Part shown: positions 33,920 through 43,832 of the stretch, piece by piece
How positions within the stretch are numbered: position 1 is the stretch's first letter
How the letters are laid out: the number at the start of each line of letters is the position of its first letter
Translations under genes and position numbers: made by a program
Notes under the pieces: model-generated
The model's input: only the letters and a program-made list of their open reading frames with translations
What the model was told of the DNA's origin: nothing
Databases searched by the model: none
NCBI GenBank assembly: GCA_022843385.1
Contig: JALHNT010000015.1
Location: 62,001-126,000 of the forward strand
Length of the DNA: 64,000 bases
Direction: 5' to 3'
Source: Anaerolineae bacterium
GTDB taxonomy: Bacteria; Chloroflexota; Anaerolineae; Aggregatilineales; Phototrophicaceae

Positions 33920-36900
33920 ATGGACAAGGCACTATTTGACCGCATCGTTGACTTCCTTCAACCGCTACTGCAAGACCCGGATGACCGACGCGCCCTGGTC
34001 GAGAGCGCCCTTTACGGCAACCCGGTCCTCAATCAGATCAACTGGCGCGGAGCAGCGCAGCCATTCACCTCACAACTCGTGCGGACGCTGGATGCTTATG
34101 GCGATCTGGTCAAGGGACAGCCAGCCGCAGCCGCCCTGCTGCAAGGGTTGATACTGGGAGTGGATAAGCAGGCTGAACGGGATGCCCTGATCGCAGACTT
34201 AAAGGCAGCCCGGTCAACGACATCCGCTACCCCGCTGCCCCTCACACTGCCGAGCGAAAAACTCCCCGGCGATCTGTATGTGTTCATATCGTATGCCAGC
34301 CCGGATCGAGCGATTGCCGAACAGGTCGAGGTGTATCTGAAAGCCGCTGGCCTGCGAGTCTTCCGCGACAGCAGCGACATCCGCAAGGGTGCCAACTGGG
34401 ACCTGACGATTGAGCAAGCGCTGAACGAATGCCAGCGGATGGTGCTGCTGCTCTCCAGCAGCTCGATGCCTGATCGTAAGGAAGTCTTCCGCGAGTGGTT
34501 CTACTTCGACCAGGAGCGCAAACCGATCTACCCGCTCTTCCTGGAGAAATGCAAGCTGCACAGCCGGATGTATGCCTACAACTACATCGATGCCCAGGGG
34601 ACGAAGTTACAGGCGGCGCTGGAAGTGCTGTTGAAAGAACTGGAGCGGGATTTCACCCCACCCCATGCGCCGGACTCAACCGATCGAATTCTGGTGAGCG
34701 ACTCCGCTGAAGTTCGCACCTTGCCGCAGGCGTTGGAGGACTTGCTCAAGGTCGCTCGCGATCCCAAAGCCAGCATCATCCTGACGCCGGAGCAGATCCG
34801 GGAAATCGCCCAGCACAAACCGGCCCAGCCAACCGAGTACCGGCTGGGGCGGATCGCTGAGTGGTCGGAACCGCGCTACCAACTGGATAATCGTTTTGTC
34901 AATCTGACGCTGCTGCTCGACCAGGGCGAGGATGCCCAGGGCGTGCGCTGGCAGAACGCCGAGGCCCGCCGTTTCCATGATCTGCGCGAGGTGCTGGCGG
35001 ATCGGGTTAATGATCCAGCGCTGGTGCTATTGGGGTCGCCAGGATCGGGCAAATCGACGCTGCTGCGCCGGCTGCAACTGGATGACGCGATTGACCGGCT
35101 GCGCGATGGGGGAGGGCGGCTGACTTTCTTCATTCAGTTGAACAGCTTCCCCCGCGAGGGTGCAGTGCCGCGCGAGTGGCTGGGTGCCGAGTGGAAACGC
35201 CGTTACCCTGATCTGGAGCCGCTGGCGAAGTTGCTGGAAGACGGACGAATGCTGCTGCTGCTGGACGCGCTCAACGAGATGCCGCACAAGACTCCGGCGG
35301 ATTATCACGAACGGGTGGGGGCATGGCGCGGCTTCATTCAGGAAATCGTTCGCGCCGGCAACCGGGCGGTGTTCTCCTGTCGCAGCCTGGATTACAGCGC
35401 CAGCCTGAGCAGCAAGGAGCTGCGCGTGCCGCAGGTGGTGGTGCAGCCGATGAACGACGAACAGGTACAGGCTTTCCTGAAAGCCTATCTGCCTGAGCAG
35501 GCGGATCTGATCTGGGGTGAGCTGCAAGGCCGTCCCCAGATGGAGGTCTTCCGCACACCTTACTTCCTCAAGCTGCTGATCGAACAGGTGGAAGCTACGG
35601 AGACCATTCCCCAGGGCAAGGCCAGCCTGTTCACCGGTTATGTGCGCGGGGCGCTGAAGCGGGAAATCCTGGGCGGCAACCCGTTGTTCCTGCCGGATAC
35701 ACTGCTGACCGAGCGCGATCACCACAAATTGAGCGCCGGACGCTGGCGTGATCCGTTTGAACTGCCGGATCGCGGCGCACTGTTCCCGGCGCTGGCGGGG
35801 CTGGCCTTCGGGATGCAGCAGAAGGGGCTGGAGAGCGACGGCGCGCAGATTCGGGTTGATGTTGATGATGCCTGCGCGCTGCTCAACCACGAGCGCGATG
35901 AGCAAATGCTCAAGGCCGGCGTGGCGCTGAATGTGCTGGATGAAGATGTCGCCCGTTACGAAGTCTTGTTCTTCCACCAACTGTTGCAGGAATATTTCGC
36001 GGCGCGCCAACTGGCCGCCACGCCCGACCCGACGCTGGTTCAGAGCGAGTGGCAGGCCGAACAGGTGAAACCATCGCTGGAGGAGACGCTGGCCGGGCTG
36101 GCCGACAGCGACCCGCTGCCGCCGCTGCCACAGACCGGCTGGGAAGAGACGACGCTGCTGGCCGCCGCCATGAGCGAGCAGCCGGACGCCTTCATTCGAG
36201 CGTTGCTTCCAGCTAACCTGCCGTTGGCGGCGCGGGCGGCCAGCGCCCCGGAGGTGAAGGCCAGCGAGACGCTCAAGGTGGAAATCCGGGCTGCGCTCAT
36301 CGCCCGCACCCAGGACAGACAGGCCGACCTGCGGGCGCGGATCGCCGCCGGGCTGGCGCTGGGGAACCTGGGCGACCCGCGCTTTGAACGGCGCAGCGGC
36401 CCGTATGGCGACTACCGGCTGCCGCCGCTGGTGAGCATCCCGGCGGGGGAGTACTCGATCGGGGATGACGATAGCAGTTTTAACGACGAGAAACCGGCGC
36501 ACACCGTCCGGCTGGAGGCTTTCCAGATCGGCATGTTCCCGGTGACCAACGCCGAATACGCGCTGTTCCTGGCGGCGGGCGGTTATGACGATGAACGGTG
36601 GTGGGAGACCGACGAAGCCCAGGCCTGGCGGCGCGGCGAAGGCAGCAATGAGGGACAGAAGAAAAGCTGGCGCGAAACGCGTGAATACTGGAAGGGGCAG
36701 GCTGAATCCACTATTCTTGGTTGGTCAAATTACATATCTGAACAGAAACAGACTGTTCTCACTCTCCGCAATTGGACCGACGAGCAATTCGAAGAATGGC
36801 TTGATGAGACTTACCCCTCCGGCAAAATCTACCGCCAGCCCGCTTTCTGGGATGACAGCGCCTTCAATGCGCCAGCACAGCCGGTCGTCGGAGTGACCTG

Positions 36901-37414
36901 GTTCGAGGCGCGGGCCTACTGTGCCTGGTTGAGCGCCAATGCCTTCACCCCCAACCCGCCTTCGACGTCCCTCGGGAGCGGGGAGCCAAGCTACCGGCTG
37001 CCGACCGAGGTGGAGTATGAGGCAGCGGCGCGGGGACGCGACGGACGGCAGTATGCCTACGGGCTGACCTTCGCGGTCAGCCGGAGCAACACCTTTGAGA
37101 GCCATCTGCGGCGGACGACGCCAGTGGGCATTTTTGATAACGCCACCCCGGAAGGCGCTTTTGATCTCTCCGGCAATGTCTACACCTGGACGAGCAGCAT
37201 CTATGACTCGGAAGGATTGCCCTACCCGTACCGGGCTGACGATGGGCGCGAAGATGTGAATAGAACGGATGTGCGGCGTGTGCTGCGGGGTGGCTCGTCG
37301 ATCGACAATCTGGGCCTTGCGCGCGCTGCCTTCCGCTTCGCCAACCTTCCACTCGATCGTAGCCTCGGTATCGGTTTTCGGGTGGTGTGCCGTCCCCCAT
37401 CTCCTGGCCTCTGA
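33920..37414 (+). CDS. DGR target 1: EAD-TIR-NACHT-FGE (NLR-like) variable protein
   Basis: 1164 residues. Residues 4-95 are an effector-associated domain (EAD1-like: IVDFLQPLLQDPDDRRALVE, then NPVLNQINWRGAA). A TIR domain follows (YVFISYASPDR, then GLRVFRDSSDI) at about 113-225. The NACHT-type ATPase has P-loop LLGSPGSGKSTLLRR (about 369-383) and Walker B MLLLLDALNEM (about 443-453). From about 839 the FGE-sulfatase (C-type-lectin-like) domain runs to the end: PAGEYSIGDD, YRLPTEVEYEAAARG, LSGNVYTW. The catalytic cysteine of true FGE (before RAA.R) is alanine here. The last 42 residues before the tail are the variable repeat. The layout suggests a defence or self-recognition switch: FGE sensor, NACHT oligomeriser, TIR effector. 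Confidence 0.9.
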   Translation: MDKALFDRIVDFLQPLLQDPDDRRALVESALYGNPVLNQINWRGAAQPFTSQLVRTLDAYGDLVKGQPAAAALLQGLILGVDKQAERDALIADLKAARSTTSATPLPLTLPSEKLPGDLYVFISYASPDRAIAEQVEVYLKAAGLRVFRDSSDIRKGANWDLTIEQALNECQRMVLLLSSSSMPDRKEVFREWFYFDQERKPIYPLFLEKCKLHSRMYAYNYIDAQGTKLQAALEVLLKELERDFTPPHAPDSTDRILVSDSAEVRTLPQALEDLLKVARDPKASIILTPEQIREIAQHKPAQPTEYRLGRIAEWSEPRYQLDNRFVNLTLLLDQGEDAQGVRWQNAEARRFHDLREVLADRVNDPALVLLGSPGSGKSTLLRRLQLDDAIDRLRDGGGRLTFFIQLNSFPREGAVPREWLGAEWKRRYPDLEPLAKLLEDGRMLLLLDALNEMPHKTPADYHERVGAWRGFIQEIVRAGNRAVFSCRSLDYSASLSSKELRVPQVVVQPMNDEQVQAFLKAYLPEQADLIWGELQGRPQMEVFRTPYFLKLLIEQVEATETIPQGKASLFTGYVRGALKREILGGNPLFLPDTLLTERDHHKLSAGRWRDPFELPDRGALFPALAGLAFGMQQKGLESDGAQIRVDVDDACALLNHERDEQMLKAGVALNVLDEDVARYEVLFFHQLLQEYFAARQLAATPDPTLVQSEWQAEQVKPSLEETLAGLADSDPLPPLPQTGWEETTLLAAAMSEQPDAFIRALLPANLPLAARAASAPEVKASETLKVEIRAALIARTQDRQADLRARIAAGLALGNLGDPRFERRSGPYGDYRLPPLVSIPAGEYSIGDDDSSFNDEKPAHTVRLEAFQIGMFPVTNAEYALFLAAGGYDDERWWETDEAQAWRRGEGSNEGQKKSWRETREYWKGQAESTILGWSNYISEQKQTVLTLRNWTDEQFEEWLDETYPSGKIYRQPAFWDDSAFNAPAQPVVGVTWFEARAYCAWLSANAFTPNPPSTSLGSGEPSYRLPTEVEYEAAARGRDGRQYAYGLTFAVSRSNTFESHLRRTTPVGIFDNATPEGAFDLSGNVYTWTSSIYDSEGLPYPYRADDGREDVNRTDVRRVLRGGSSIDNLGLARAAFRFANLPLDRSLGIGFRVVCRPPSPGL
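37273..37396 (+). repeat. DGR variable repeat 1 (VR1)
   Basis: 124 bases colinear with TR 37555-37678 and without gaps. Twenty TR adenines are changed (to G, C or T) and one TR guanine is changed to C (37299). No other position differs. VR1 encodes the end of the FGE domain of target 1. Confidence 0.95.
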
Positions 37415-37421
37415 TCACTGG

Positions 37422-37470
37422 GCGCGAGCGCAGCGAGCGCATCTGATGGTCTTTTCTCCGCGCAGCGGAG
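37422..37470 (+). other. Tandem GNA-triloop hairpins downstream of VR1
   Basis: Hairpin A GCGCGAGC-GCA-GCGAGCGC (37422-37440) has a tandem G-A mismatch in an otherwise paired stem. Hairpin B CTCCGC-GCA-GCGGAG (37456-37470) is followed by an A-T6 tract. Hairpin A starts 25 bases after VR1. The set is repeated after VR2 and VR3 and is absent after the TR, as expected for a DGR target-recognition structure. Hairpin B could also end transcription. Confidence 0.75.
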
Positions 37471-37554
37471 TCGCATTTTTTGGCGAATCGTGGCGGGTGG
37501 GGTAGCATCGAACATAAGTCAGCGCGTCAGCGGTGACCCAGGGCCGCCTGTTGA

Positions 37555-37678
37555 GCGGCGTGTGCTGCGGGGTGGCTCGTGGAACAACAATCAGGACAAT
37601 GCGCGCGCTGCCTACCGCAACAACAACCATCCAAACAATCGTAACAACAATATCGGTTTTCGGGTGGTGTGCCGTCCC
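37555..37678 (+). repeat. DGR template repeat (TR)
   Basis: 124 bases that read in the target frame as [20 protein letters not shown] and onward, with 12 AAY codons. Adenine changes in these codons can give many residues but no stop. The copy has no gene body of its own; a short open frame through it lacks a ribosome-binding site. The three VRs match it except at adenines (and one G). It lies between target 1 and the Avd gene and 1.3 kb before the reverse transcriptase, on the same strand as the latter. Confidence 0.95.
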
Positions 37679-37898
37679 ACACCTCGTCCCCCGTCTCATG
37701 GGGTCGGATCGATCATCCGGCCGGGCTGAACCTGTCGATGTCACAGGGGGCGGCCCCCAGAAATGCCCGTCGGCCACGGCTTGCGGGACGCGGCGAGACG
37801 GATGAGATGGCGCAGGCGCGTCCTGTCCGCACTCCTCTGTCGGAGTCGGGCGCATATCAAAGCGGGGCGGCCCCTGGTTTCGGCCTGGGCTGTCCCAT
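37679..37898 (+). ncRNA. Probable DGR RNA spacer downstream of TR
   Basis: In characterised DGRs the RNA downstream of the TR primes cDNA synthesis and binds Avd and the reverse transcriptase. Here 220 bases without a supportable sense gene lie between the TR and the antisense Avd gene. They are GC-rich, with a GGGGG-CGG-CCCCC hairpin. The 3' limit is not known. Confidence 0.5.
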
Positions 37899-38237
37899 TT
37901 ACCCGGCCTTGATCCACCCACCCAGCAGCCGCCCGATTTCAGCCAGCATGGCGCTGACGTGCTGGTGCTGACCGGGGTTCAGCCAGCGCCAGTCGAGCGC
38001 CAGACGCAGATAGAGCCGCGTCCGATCCAGCGCAGCCGAGGCCCGGCGCAGATGAGCCTGGCGGGCGGGGCCACGTTCGTTGCTGGCATCGAACAGCGCC
38101 TCCTGCAAATCGAGCGCCGCATCCATCAGGCGCTGTGTCACCGTCGCGCGATAGACTTTGGGGAAGGACTCGGCTTTCGGCAGCAGCCACAGCAGCAGGT
38201 CGTAGGTGCGGGTGAAGATCACCATGTCATCGGGCAT
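37899..38237 (-). CDS. avd: DGR accessory variability protein Avd
   Basis: 112 residues from the ATG at 38237 (AAAGGAA about 9 bases upstream). The four-helix pattern FTRTYDLLLWLLPKAESFPK, then RATVTQRLMDAALDLQEALF, LRRASAALDRTRLYLRLALD and the final HVSAMLAEIGRLLGGWIK is characteristic of Avd, a 23S-rRNA-IVP-like barrel that binds the reverse transcriptase and TR RNA. Unusually it is antisense to both TR and reverse transcriptase, with its 3' end facing the TR. It shares an upstream region of about 30 bases with the divergent toxin-like gene. Confidence 0.85.
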   Translation of the reverse strand: MPDDMVIFTRTYDLLLWLLPKAESFPKVYRATVTQRLMDAALDLQEALFDASNERGPARQAHLRRASAALDRTRLYLRLALDWRWLNPGQHQHVSAMLAEIGRLLGGWIKAG

Positions 38238-38267
38238 AGCGGGTTCCTTTTGTGGCATAATGGGCTT

Positions 38268-38636
38268 ATGGCGCAACTGAAGTTCTACTTTGACACACAT
38301 ATCCCCAAAGCGGTGGCTGACCAACTCCGCGCCCGGGGTATTGATGTGGAACGGGCGGAAGAGGCCGGGTTAGCCCGCGCCCGTGACCGTGTGCATTTGC
38401 GCCATGCGACCAGCCAGGGGCGGGCGATGGTCAGCCATGATCGTGACTTCTTTGATCTCCAGGCGGAATGGCAGGCGGCGGGTGAGCATCACAGCGGCAT
38501 CTTCTACGTGCCACCGCGCTTGCAGGGACAGATTGGCGTGATGGTCACGGCCCTGGAAACCTACGCCCAGTTGATTGCAGAGGCTGCCGGTACATTGGAA
38601 GCAGATATTGAAGACCAGCTCATCTGGCTGGATTGA
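38268..38636 (+). CDS. DUF5615 PIN-like toxin candidate
   Basis: 122 residues from the ATG at 38268. The start FYFDTHIPKAVADQLRARGI is the DUF5615 hallmark: an early Asp, then the helix before GIDVERAEE. The second acidic motif VSHDRDFFDL follows, both typical of PIN-like nucleases. The partner is the DUF433-like gene 12 bases downstream. In most such pairs the antitoxin gene comes first; here the order is reversed. The pair sits between Avd and the reverse transcriptase. Confidence 0.7.
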   Translation: MAQLKFYFDTHIPKAVADQLRARGIDVERAEEAGLARARDRVHLRHATSQGRAMVSHDRDFFDLQAEWQAAGEHHSGIFYVPPRLQGQIGVMVTALETYAQLIAEAAGTLEADIEDQLIWLD

Positions 38637-38647
38637 GGAGCAGGTGT

Positions 38648-38962
38648 ATGGAAAACACGACTGTGCCGCTGGTCCATCTGGAAATGATCGATGGGATGGC
38701 CTATGTGGCGGGTGGCAAGGTCAAGGTGCGGATGCTGGCGGAACTGCACCTGGAAGGCGGGGCGGCAGCGGAAGACCTGATGGCACGCTACGATATCACC
38801 CCGGCCGAGTTCCATACCGCTCTGGCCTATTACTTCGATCATCTGGATCAGTTTGAAACCGAGCGCCAGTCCCTCCAGCCCAGGATGGAGGCCGCCCAAA
38901 GCGAAAGCGCCCGCCGCCTGACACAGATGAAAGCCAGGCGAAAGTCAGCCGACTCATCGTAG
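38648..38962 (+). CDS. DUF433-like antitoxin candidate
   Basis: 104 residues from the ATG at 38648 (GGAG about 7 bases upstream). The sequence DGMAYVAGGKVKVRMLAELH and then DLMARYDITPAEFHTALAYY fits DUF433: an 'i.....v..Ri.v..il......G.s.eel...yp.lt.e.v..al.yy' DNA-binding pattern. The C-terminal tail is charged. It is presumably the antitoxin of the DUF5615 gene. It ends 11 bases before the reverse transcriptase and is probably on the same transcript, which would tie retention of the pair to the DGR. Confidence 0.7.
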   Translation: MENTTVPLVHLEMIDGMAYVAGGKVKVRMLAELHLEGGAAAEDLMARYDITPAEFHTALAYYFDHLDQFETERQSLQPRMEAAQSESARRLTQMKARRKSADSS

Positions 38963-38973
38963 TGGGCTGATTG

Positions 38974-40026
38974 ATGTACCGCGCCCTCACCGCCTGGGAC
39001 AACCTGCTGCTGGCATATCGCCAGGCTGGGCGGGGCAAACGCGGTAAGCCGAGCGCTGCCGGTTTTGAACGCCGCCTGAGCGATGAGTTGTTCCGGCTGC
39101 AACAGGAGCTTCAGTCGCTCACCTATCAACCCGGCGGTTATACCCACTTCACCCTTCATGAACCCAAACGCCGCAAGATCAGCGCCGCGCCCTTTCGTGA
39201 TCGGGTGGTTCATCATGCCCTGTGCAACCTGATCGAGCCGTTGTTCGAGCGGCGCTTTAGCTTCGACAGTTATGCCAACCGGAGCGGCAAAGGTACACAT
39301 CGCGCCCTGGATCGGCTCCAGGCGTTCGCCGGGCGTTTCGCCTATGCCCTGCGCTGCGACATACGCCAGCACTTCCCCTCGCTCGACCATGCGGTGCTGC
39401 GGGCCACGCTGCGGCGGCACATCACGGACGACGACACCCGCTGGCTGATCGACCAGATACTCGCCAGCGGCGCGGGGGTGCTGGCCGCTGAGTATGCGAT
39501 GGTGTACTTCCCTGGCGATGATCTGTTCGCGCTGGAGCGTCCGCGTGGGCTGCCCATCGGCAACCTGACCAGCCAGTTCTGGAGCAACTGCTACCTCGAT
39601 CCGTTCGATCATTTCGTCCAGCGGGAGCTGCGCTGCAAGGGCTATCTGCGCTATGTCGATGATTTTGTCCTCTTCAGCGACTACAAGATCGAACTCTATG
39701 CCTGGAAACGCGCCCTGATCGAGCGCCTGGCCGGGCTGCGACTGACGATTCATGAACCCCAGTCTCAGGTCATTCCGTGCGTTCACGGCATCCCCTGGCT
39801 GGGCTGGGTGGTTTACCCGACGCACCGCAGACTCAAGGCGCGTAACGTCGTCAAATTCACCCGGCGGCTGGAGCATAACCTCGACCTGTATGAAGCCGGG
39901 GCGATCAGCTTTGCCGAGCTGGATGCCAGCGTCCAGGGTTGGATCAACCATGTGCGCTACGGCGATACCTGGGGGCTGCGCGGTCATGTGTTTGATACCC
40001 ATCCCATCCGTCCACCCCACCCGTAA
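38974..40026 (+). CDS. DGR reverse transcriptase
   Basis: 350 residues from the ATG at 38974 (a TTG at 38971 is also in frame). The polymerase motifs are complete: [18 protein letters not shown] with the first catalytic Asp, [18 protein letters not shown] (motif 4, about residue 191), and the catalytic [10 protein letters not shown] (about 226-235). The IGNLTSQ form of motif 4 with YVDD is the usual mark of group II-like and DGR enzymes. With TR, Avd and adenine-mutated repeats this is clearly the enzyme that copies TR RNA into error-containing cDNA. It is convergent with target 2. Confidence 0.92.
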   Translation: MYRALTAWDNLLLAYRQAGRGKRGKPSAAGFERRLSDELFRLQQELQSLTYQPGGYTHFTLHEPKRRKISAAPFRDRVVHHALCNLIEPLFERRFSFDSYANRSGKGTHRALDRLQAFAGRFAYALRCDIRQHFPSLDHAVLRATLRRHITDDDTRWLIDQILASGAGVLAAEYAMVYFPGDDLFALERPRGLPIGNLTSQFWSNCYLDPFDHFVQRELRCKGYLRYVDDFVLFSDYKIELYAWKRALIERLAGLRLTIHEPQSQVIPCVHGIPWLGWVVYPTHRRLKARNVVKFTRRLEHNLDLYEAGAISFAELDASVQGWINHVRYGDTWGLRGHVFDTHPIRPPHP

Positions 40027-40043
40027 AACTGAAAAAATCGCGA

Positions 40044-40099
40044 TTCGCCTCCGGCGAAAAAGAGAACGAAGACTGAAGACGCACTCGCTGCGCTCGCGC
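40044..40099 (-). other. Tandem GNA-triloop hairpins downstream of VR2
   Basis: On the minus strand, hairpin A is GCGCGAGC-GCA-GCGAGTGC (40099-40081), again with the tandem G-A mismatch and one G-T pair. Hairpin B is TTCGCC-GGA-GGCGAA (40058-40044), followed by A-T6. Hairpin A begins exactly 25 bases after VR2. The stem of B differs at most positions from that after VR1 but stays paired. Confidence 0.75.
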
Positions 40100-40106
40100 C
40101 CAGTGA

Positions 40107-43100
40107 TCAGAGGCCAAGAGATGGGGGACGGCACACCACCCGAAAACCGAAATAGAAGTTACGATCGTTTGGAAGGAGGCTGTAGCGGTAGGCAGCGCGC
40201 GCAAGGTCCTGATCGTAGTCCCACGAGCCACCCCGCAGCACACGCGGAACATCTGTTCTTAACTCCTCCTCTTCCGCCCTCGCCTTTGGCTCACGGTACT
40301 CCGTCAGGCACCACTCCCACACATTCCCGCTCATCTCCTCCAGACCGTAGGGTGAGTGTCCGTCGCCGAACAGCCCCACCGCGCTCGTTTGCCCTATTCC
40401 GGTTGCGCTTGTGTTCCCCTTGCTGGCGTCGAACTCGTTCCCGTAAGGATAAACCAGGCCTTCTCGCCCCCGCGCCGCTTTCTCCCACTCTACCTCGGTC
40501 GGCAGCCGCACCGCCCATTCTTCTATCCGCGCCAGGTCATACCCCCCGCCCAGCCGCCACGACCACCAACGGCAGAATGCCAGGGCATCATACCAACTCA
40601 CGCGCTCACGGGGATGGTTGCCATACTTGAACGCCTGGTCGCCGGGTGCCATATTATGTCCATCCGGCAGACTCAAGCCTTCCCACCAGCGCCCGTCCCC
40701 CCAGCCGTCTGAGGCATTGATAAACCCCTCAAACTGGGCGTAGGTGATCGGATAACGACTCATCCGGTACGATGGCAGGCCAGGATGTTTGTCCTCCTGA
40801 TACACCCACTCGCCATCATCCGGAATATCCACCCAGTCCACCTCTGGCAGCCCGTCCGGTCGCAGGCCGATATACGGCCGGTCGTCCGCGTTGAACATGC
40901 CCAGCACCCGGTAGGCAGATGCCCGCCCGCGCGGGTCGGTTTCATCCTGGCGTTCCAAGGCTGCCGCGATGAGGATTGTGCGAGTGGCGTGGTCGAGATT
41001 CATCAGGGAGTCGTCGCTTCGTCGCCAGGTTTCGACGCCGAGTTCCGGGTTGGCTCGCCCCAGCCAGCGGGCGACGGCCGGGGCGTCATGGGTGAACTCG
41101 GCCAGCATATGCGCCGTCTCGCGCCAGGTCGCCAGGGTCCACCAGGTGCTCCCCAGGAGCAGTCGTGGATCATCCTCTCGCGCCATCTGCACGGCCAGAA
41201 TCCGGGCGGCGAAGTATTCCTGCAGCAGTTGGTGGGTGAAGCGCAAATCATCACCGTCCACGGTCAGCAGGGTGGCATCCAGCGCCGCTTGCAACTCGTC
41301 ACCTGAATCAATGATGTTCGCCCGTTTGAGAGTGGTGGTCGATTGCTGCTGCATCTGTTCGGCTAAGGTAGTCAGGAAGCCTTCCAGCAGCGCACGCTCA
41401 GGAAATATCTCTCCACGACGCTCGGCATGGGTTTGTTCGCGGACGATCAGATCATGGACGAAAGCCTGGTACAATTCTGCCCGGTTATCTGGGATGCGCT
41501 GGTTGCGATGCAGGCGGCAAATCACCTGCGCCAGATAGGGGTTACGCGCCAAGGGGATCAGCCCGGCCCCGCGCCACATGGCATACCAGGCTTGATCGGA
41601 CTCAACCGAGGTATAGCCCGGCGGCCTGGAGTCTCGCTGCCAGAAGCGTTCCGGTTCGCCCTTTTCCTGGACTTTCTCCCAGAAGGTCTGGAGCAGCTCG
41701 CTTCCGCCAATCCGCTGCCAGAAGGCTGGGGCATCCGCCCGCAGGTATTTCTCGATGAAACGGCGGATGGTCGGGAAGTCCATGTCGCGCACTTCCAGGC
41801 GTTCCAGGTTCAGTTCGTCCAGGTCATTTTGATAATCGCGCACCCGGCACGAGACGACGAAGCGCGGCGCATTTGCCAGCCAATCGCGCACTTCACCCAC
41901 CAGATTATGCCCATCGGGTGCCTGGCGCGGCATCTCATTGAGCGCATCACAGATCAGCACCAGGCGTCCTTCACGCAACAGCCGTTCAAAGTAGGGGCGG
42001 AGGGCATCATCCAGTTGCGATTGGACATAGGTGGGAAATGATTGTGTTTTCCCGGCAGCATCCACGCCCTTAAAGGCATTCAATGGCACAAAGATTGGCA
42101 CCCATCCGGCGTTCTGTCCAATATAAGCCATCACCAGACGGCGCAGCAGGAAGCTCTTGCCAGCACCCGGCTCGCCCACCAGGACGACGCGCGGGCTGGT
42201 CAGCAGCCGTTCGAGAAGGTTGGGCACGTAAGCAGGACTATCAGCCTGGGGCAGGTGATGGTCGGCATCTAGTTCGGTGACAAAATCCCGCACCAGCGCA
42301 TCCAGATAGGGATCAGAATAAAAATCGCTCACTGCGGGTCGAGCGATGGACGTGATCTGCCGGGCATCTCCTTCCAGATCAACGAAGAACTGCTCATGGA
42401 TATCACCCATGACGCGAACCCGCAGGCCATCCAGATACTTGCGGATTTTGGTCTCCAGGTTAGCGGGGTCAAGCTGCCAGTGTTGCAAGTCACTGATGAA
42501 GGCGGTTGCCGTCGGGTAGCGGTCTGCCGGGTTTTTCTCGGTAGTGCGGCGCAGAATATTCAGCACTTCATCGGCTAGCGCCGGGTGAGAGGGCAAAGGA
42601 TGGAGAAGGTGCTGAGTCATCAGGCGGGCATGGCTGGAAGAGTCGTAGGGGAAGGTTCCAGTCAGCATCTCCCAGGCGATGATGCCCAGCGCGTAGAGGT
42701 CTGTCTGCGAGGAGGTTGGCTGATGATCCCATTGCTCTGGTGCCATGTATTTTTTCGTGCCAACCAGTTCGCCGCTGGCCGTGATTGACTCGTCTTCATC
42801 CGGGCTGATTGCCAGACCGAAATCGCCCAGGTAGAGGTTTCCATCCTGCACCAGGATATTCTCCGGTTTGACATCGCGATGGACGATCCCATGTTTTGAA
42901 GCGGCGTAATCCAGGGCAGAGGCGATCTGCCCTAGAAAGTCAGCCGTCTCCGGAATACTGAACTGGCGTCCGGTCATCATCTGGCGCAGGGTCTGGCCTT
43001 CGACATAATCCATCACCGCGCAGAACTGCGTCCCCAGTTCCAGCCAGTAGGTGGTACGGATGATGTGCGGGTGGCGCAGCCGGTACGCTACGCTGATTTC

Positions 43101-43832
43101 TTTCTTAAAGCGTTCAATGCGCTCTGGTCGGGCGCTGATCTCCGGCTTGAGCAATTTGACCGCGGCGCGTTCCGTGTTTTTGCCATCGGCCAGCGTCATC
43201 CGCACACGCCAGACCTCACCATTGCCACCCTGCCCCAGTCGTTCTTCGAAGATATAACGCCCATCCAAAACCTCTCCAGCACGCGGCTCAAATGAGCGCA
43301 CCACGGCTGTGTCACCCCTGTTCAAGCGCAGCACACACTCCGATTGGGTGAGCGCCTGCTGCACTTTTTTCTCCAGATCATCAATATTGCTGAAGAAAGC
43401 CACCTGTTTGTTCAGCACGGCTGCCCGGAATGCATCGAGCTGTTTGCGCTTGTCCAGGTCGGATTCGATATGGTCGTGTAACAGCAGGTGATCGTCGGCC
43501 ATTACGAAGGGCAGCAAGCAGAGCTCACCCCGCGCCTCGCGTTCCAGCGCTCGCTGATATTCCATGTGCGTGATAGAAAGCCTGTTTGGATTGCGCGGGT
43601 CACTCGGCACATGCCCATAGCGGAAACCCAGCAGCAGGATGTAGATCTCGGCTTCATCCACCAGGTCGAGCGAATAGCTGACCCCATCCTTGCCCGTCGT
43701 CGAGTCCAGGTCCATGAGGCGTGGTACCATCCGCTGGCGAGTGATCACTTCGCCTACCCGGCGACGGTGTTCTCCGAGATCTTTCGTGGTGCTGCTGACC
43801 ATGACATCAATGCGACGTTTCTCCGGCGGCAT
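40107..43832 (-). CDS. DGR target 2: DUF4062-kinase-NACHT-FGE variable protein
   Basis: 1241 residues from the ATG at 43832 (GAGGGTTGGT upstream; a TTG at 43844 is an alternative). Residues 5-90 are DUF4062 ([20 protein letters not shown]). A complete Ser/Thr kinase follows from about 191: glycine loop [10 protein letters not shown], lysine AAVKLLK, catalytic [11 protein letters not shown] (about 314) and DFGLAIS. The NACHT part has P-loop [14 protein letters not shown] (about 550) and Walker [12 protein letters not shown] (about 622). From about 996 comes the FGE-sulfatase domain, ending in VR2. The kinase takes the place of TIR as the signalling output, while sensor and NACHT are as in target 1. 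The gene is convergent with the reverse transcriptase. Confidence 0.9.
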   Translation of the reverse strand: MPPEKRRIDVMVSSTTKDLGEHRRRVGEVITRQRMVPRLMDLDSTTGKDGVSYSLDLVDEAEIYILLLGFRYGHVPSDPRNPNRLSITHMEYQRALEREARGELCLLPFVMADDHLLLHDHIESDLDKRKQLDAFRAAVLNKQVAFFSNIDDLEKKVQQALTQSECVLRLNRGDTAVVRSFEPRAGEVLDGRYIFEERLGQGGNGEVWRVRMTLADGKNTERAAVKLLKPEISARPERIERFKKEISVAYRLRHPHIIRTTYWLELGTQFCAVMDYVEGQTLRQMMTGRQFSIPETADFLGQIASALDYAASKHGIVHRDVKPENILVQDGNLYLGDFGLAISPDEDESITASGELVGTKKYMAPEQWDHQPTSSQTDLYALGIIAWEMLTGTFPYDSSSHARLMTQHLLHPLPSHPALADEVLNILRRTTEKNPADRYPTATAFISDLQHWQLDPANLETKIRKYLDGLRVRVMGDIHEQFFVDLEGDARQITSIARPAVSDFYSDPYLDALVRDFVTELDADHHLPQADSPAYVPNLLERLLTSPRVVLVGEPGAGKSFLLRRLVMAYIGQNAGWVPIFVPLNAFKGVDAAGKTQSFPTYVQSQLDDALRPYFERLLREGRLVLICDALNEMPRQAPDGHNLVGEVRDWLANAPRFVVSCRVRDYQNDLDELNLERLEVRDMDFPTIRRFIEKYLRADAPAFWQRIGGSELLQTFWEKVQEKGEPERFWQRDSRPPGYTSVESDQAWYAMWRGAGLIPLARNPYLAQVICRLHRNQRIPDNRAELYQAFVHDLIVREQTHAERRGEIFPERALLEGFLTTLAEQMQQQSTTTLKRANIIDSGDELQAALDATLLTVDGDDLRFTHQLLQEYFAARILAVQMAREDDPRLLLGSTWWTLATWRETAHMLAEFTHDAPAVARWLGRANPELGVETWRRSDDSLMNLDHATRTILIAAALERQDETDPRGRASAYRVLGMFNADDRPYIGLRPDGLPEVDWVDIPDDGEWVYQEDKHPGLPSYRMSRYPITYAQFEGFINASDGWGDGRWWEGLSLPDGHNMAPGDQAFKYGNHPRERVSWYDALAFCRWWSWRLGGGYDLARIEEWAVRLPTEVEWEKAARGREGLVYPYGNEFDASKGNTSATGIGQTSAVGLFGDGHSPYGLEEMSGNVWEWCLTEYREPKARAEEEELRTDVPRVLRGGSWDYDQDLARAAYRYSLLPNDRNFYFGFRVVCRPPSLGL
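40125..40244 (-). repeat. DGR variable repeat 2 (VR2)
   Basis: 120 bases on the minus strand, colinear with TR 37559-37678. Fifteen TR adenines are replaced and no other base differs. The translation reads [20 protein letters not shown] and ends in the shared FRVVCRP. VR2 ends the FGE domain of target 2. Confidence 0.95.

Noticed and set aside
35027..36502. 491-codon frame antisense to DGR target 1
   Set aside because: Shadow frame typical of high-GC genes; Gln/Arg/Val-rich with no family similarity. The sense frame has clear NACHT motifs.
37490..37729. Open frame through the template repeat, reading like an FGE end
   Set aside because: It is the DGR template: no ribosome-binding site, no domain upstream, and the similarity to the targets is explained by TR/VR homology.
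38848..40134. 428-codon frame antisense to the reverse transcriptase
   Set aside because: The sense frame has YVDD and the other polymerase motifs; the antisense product has no recognisable family.
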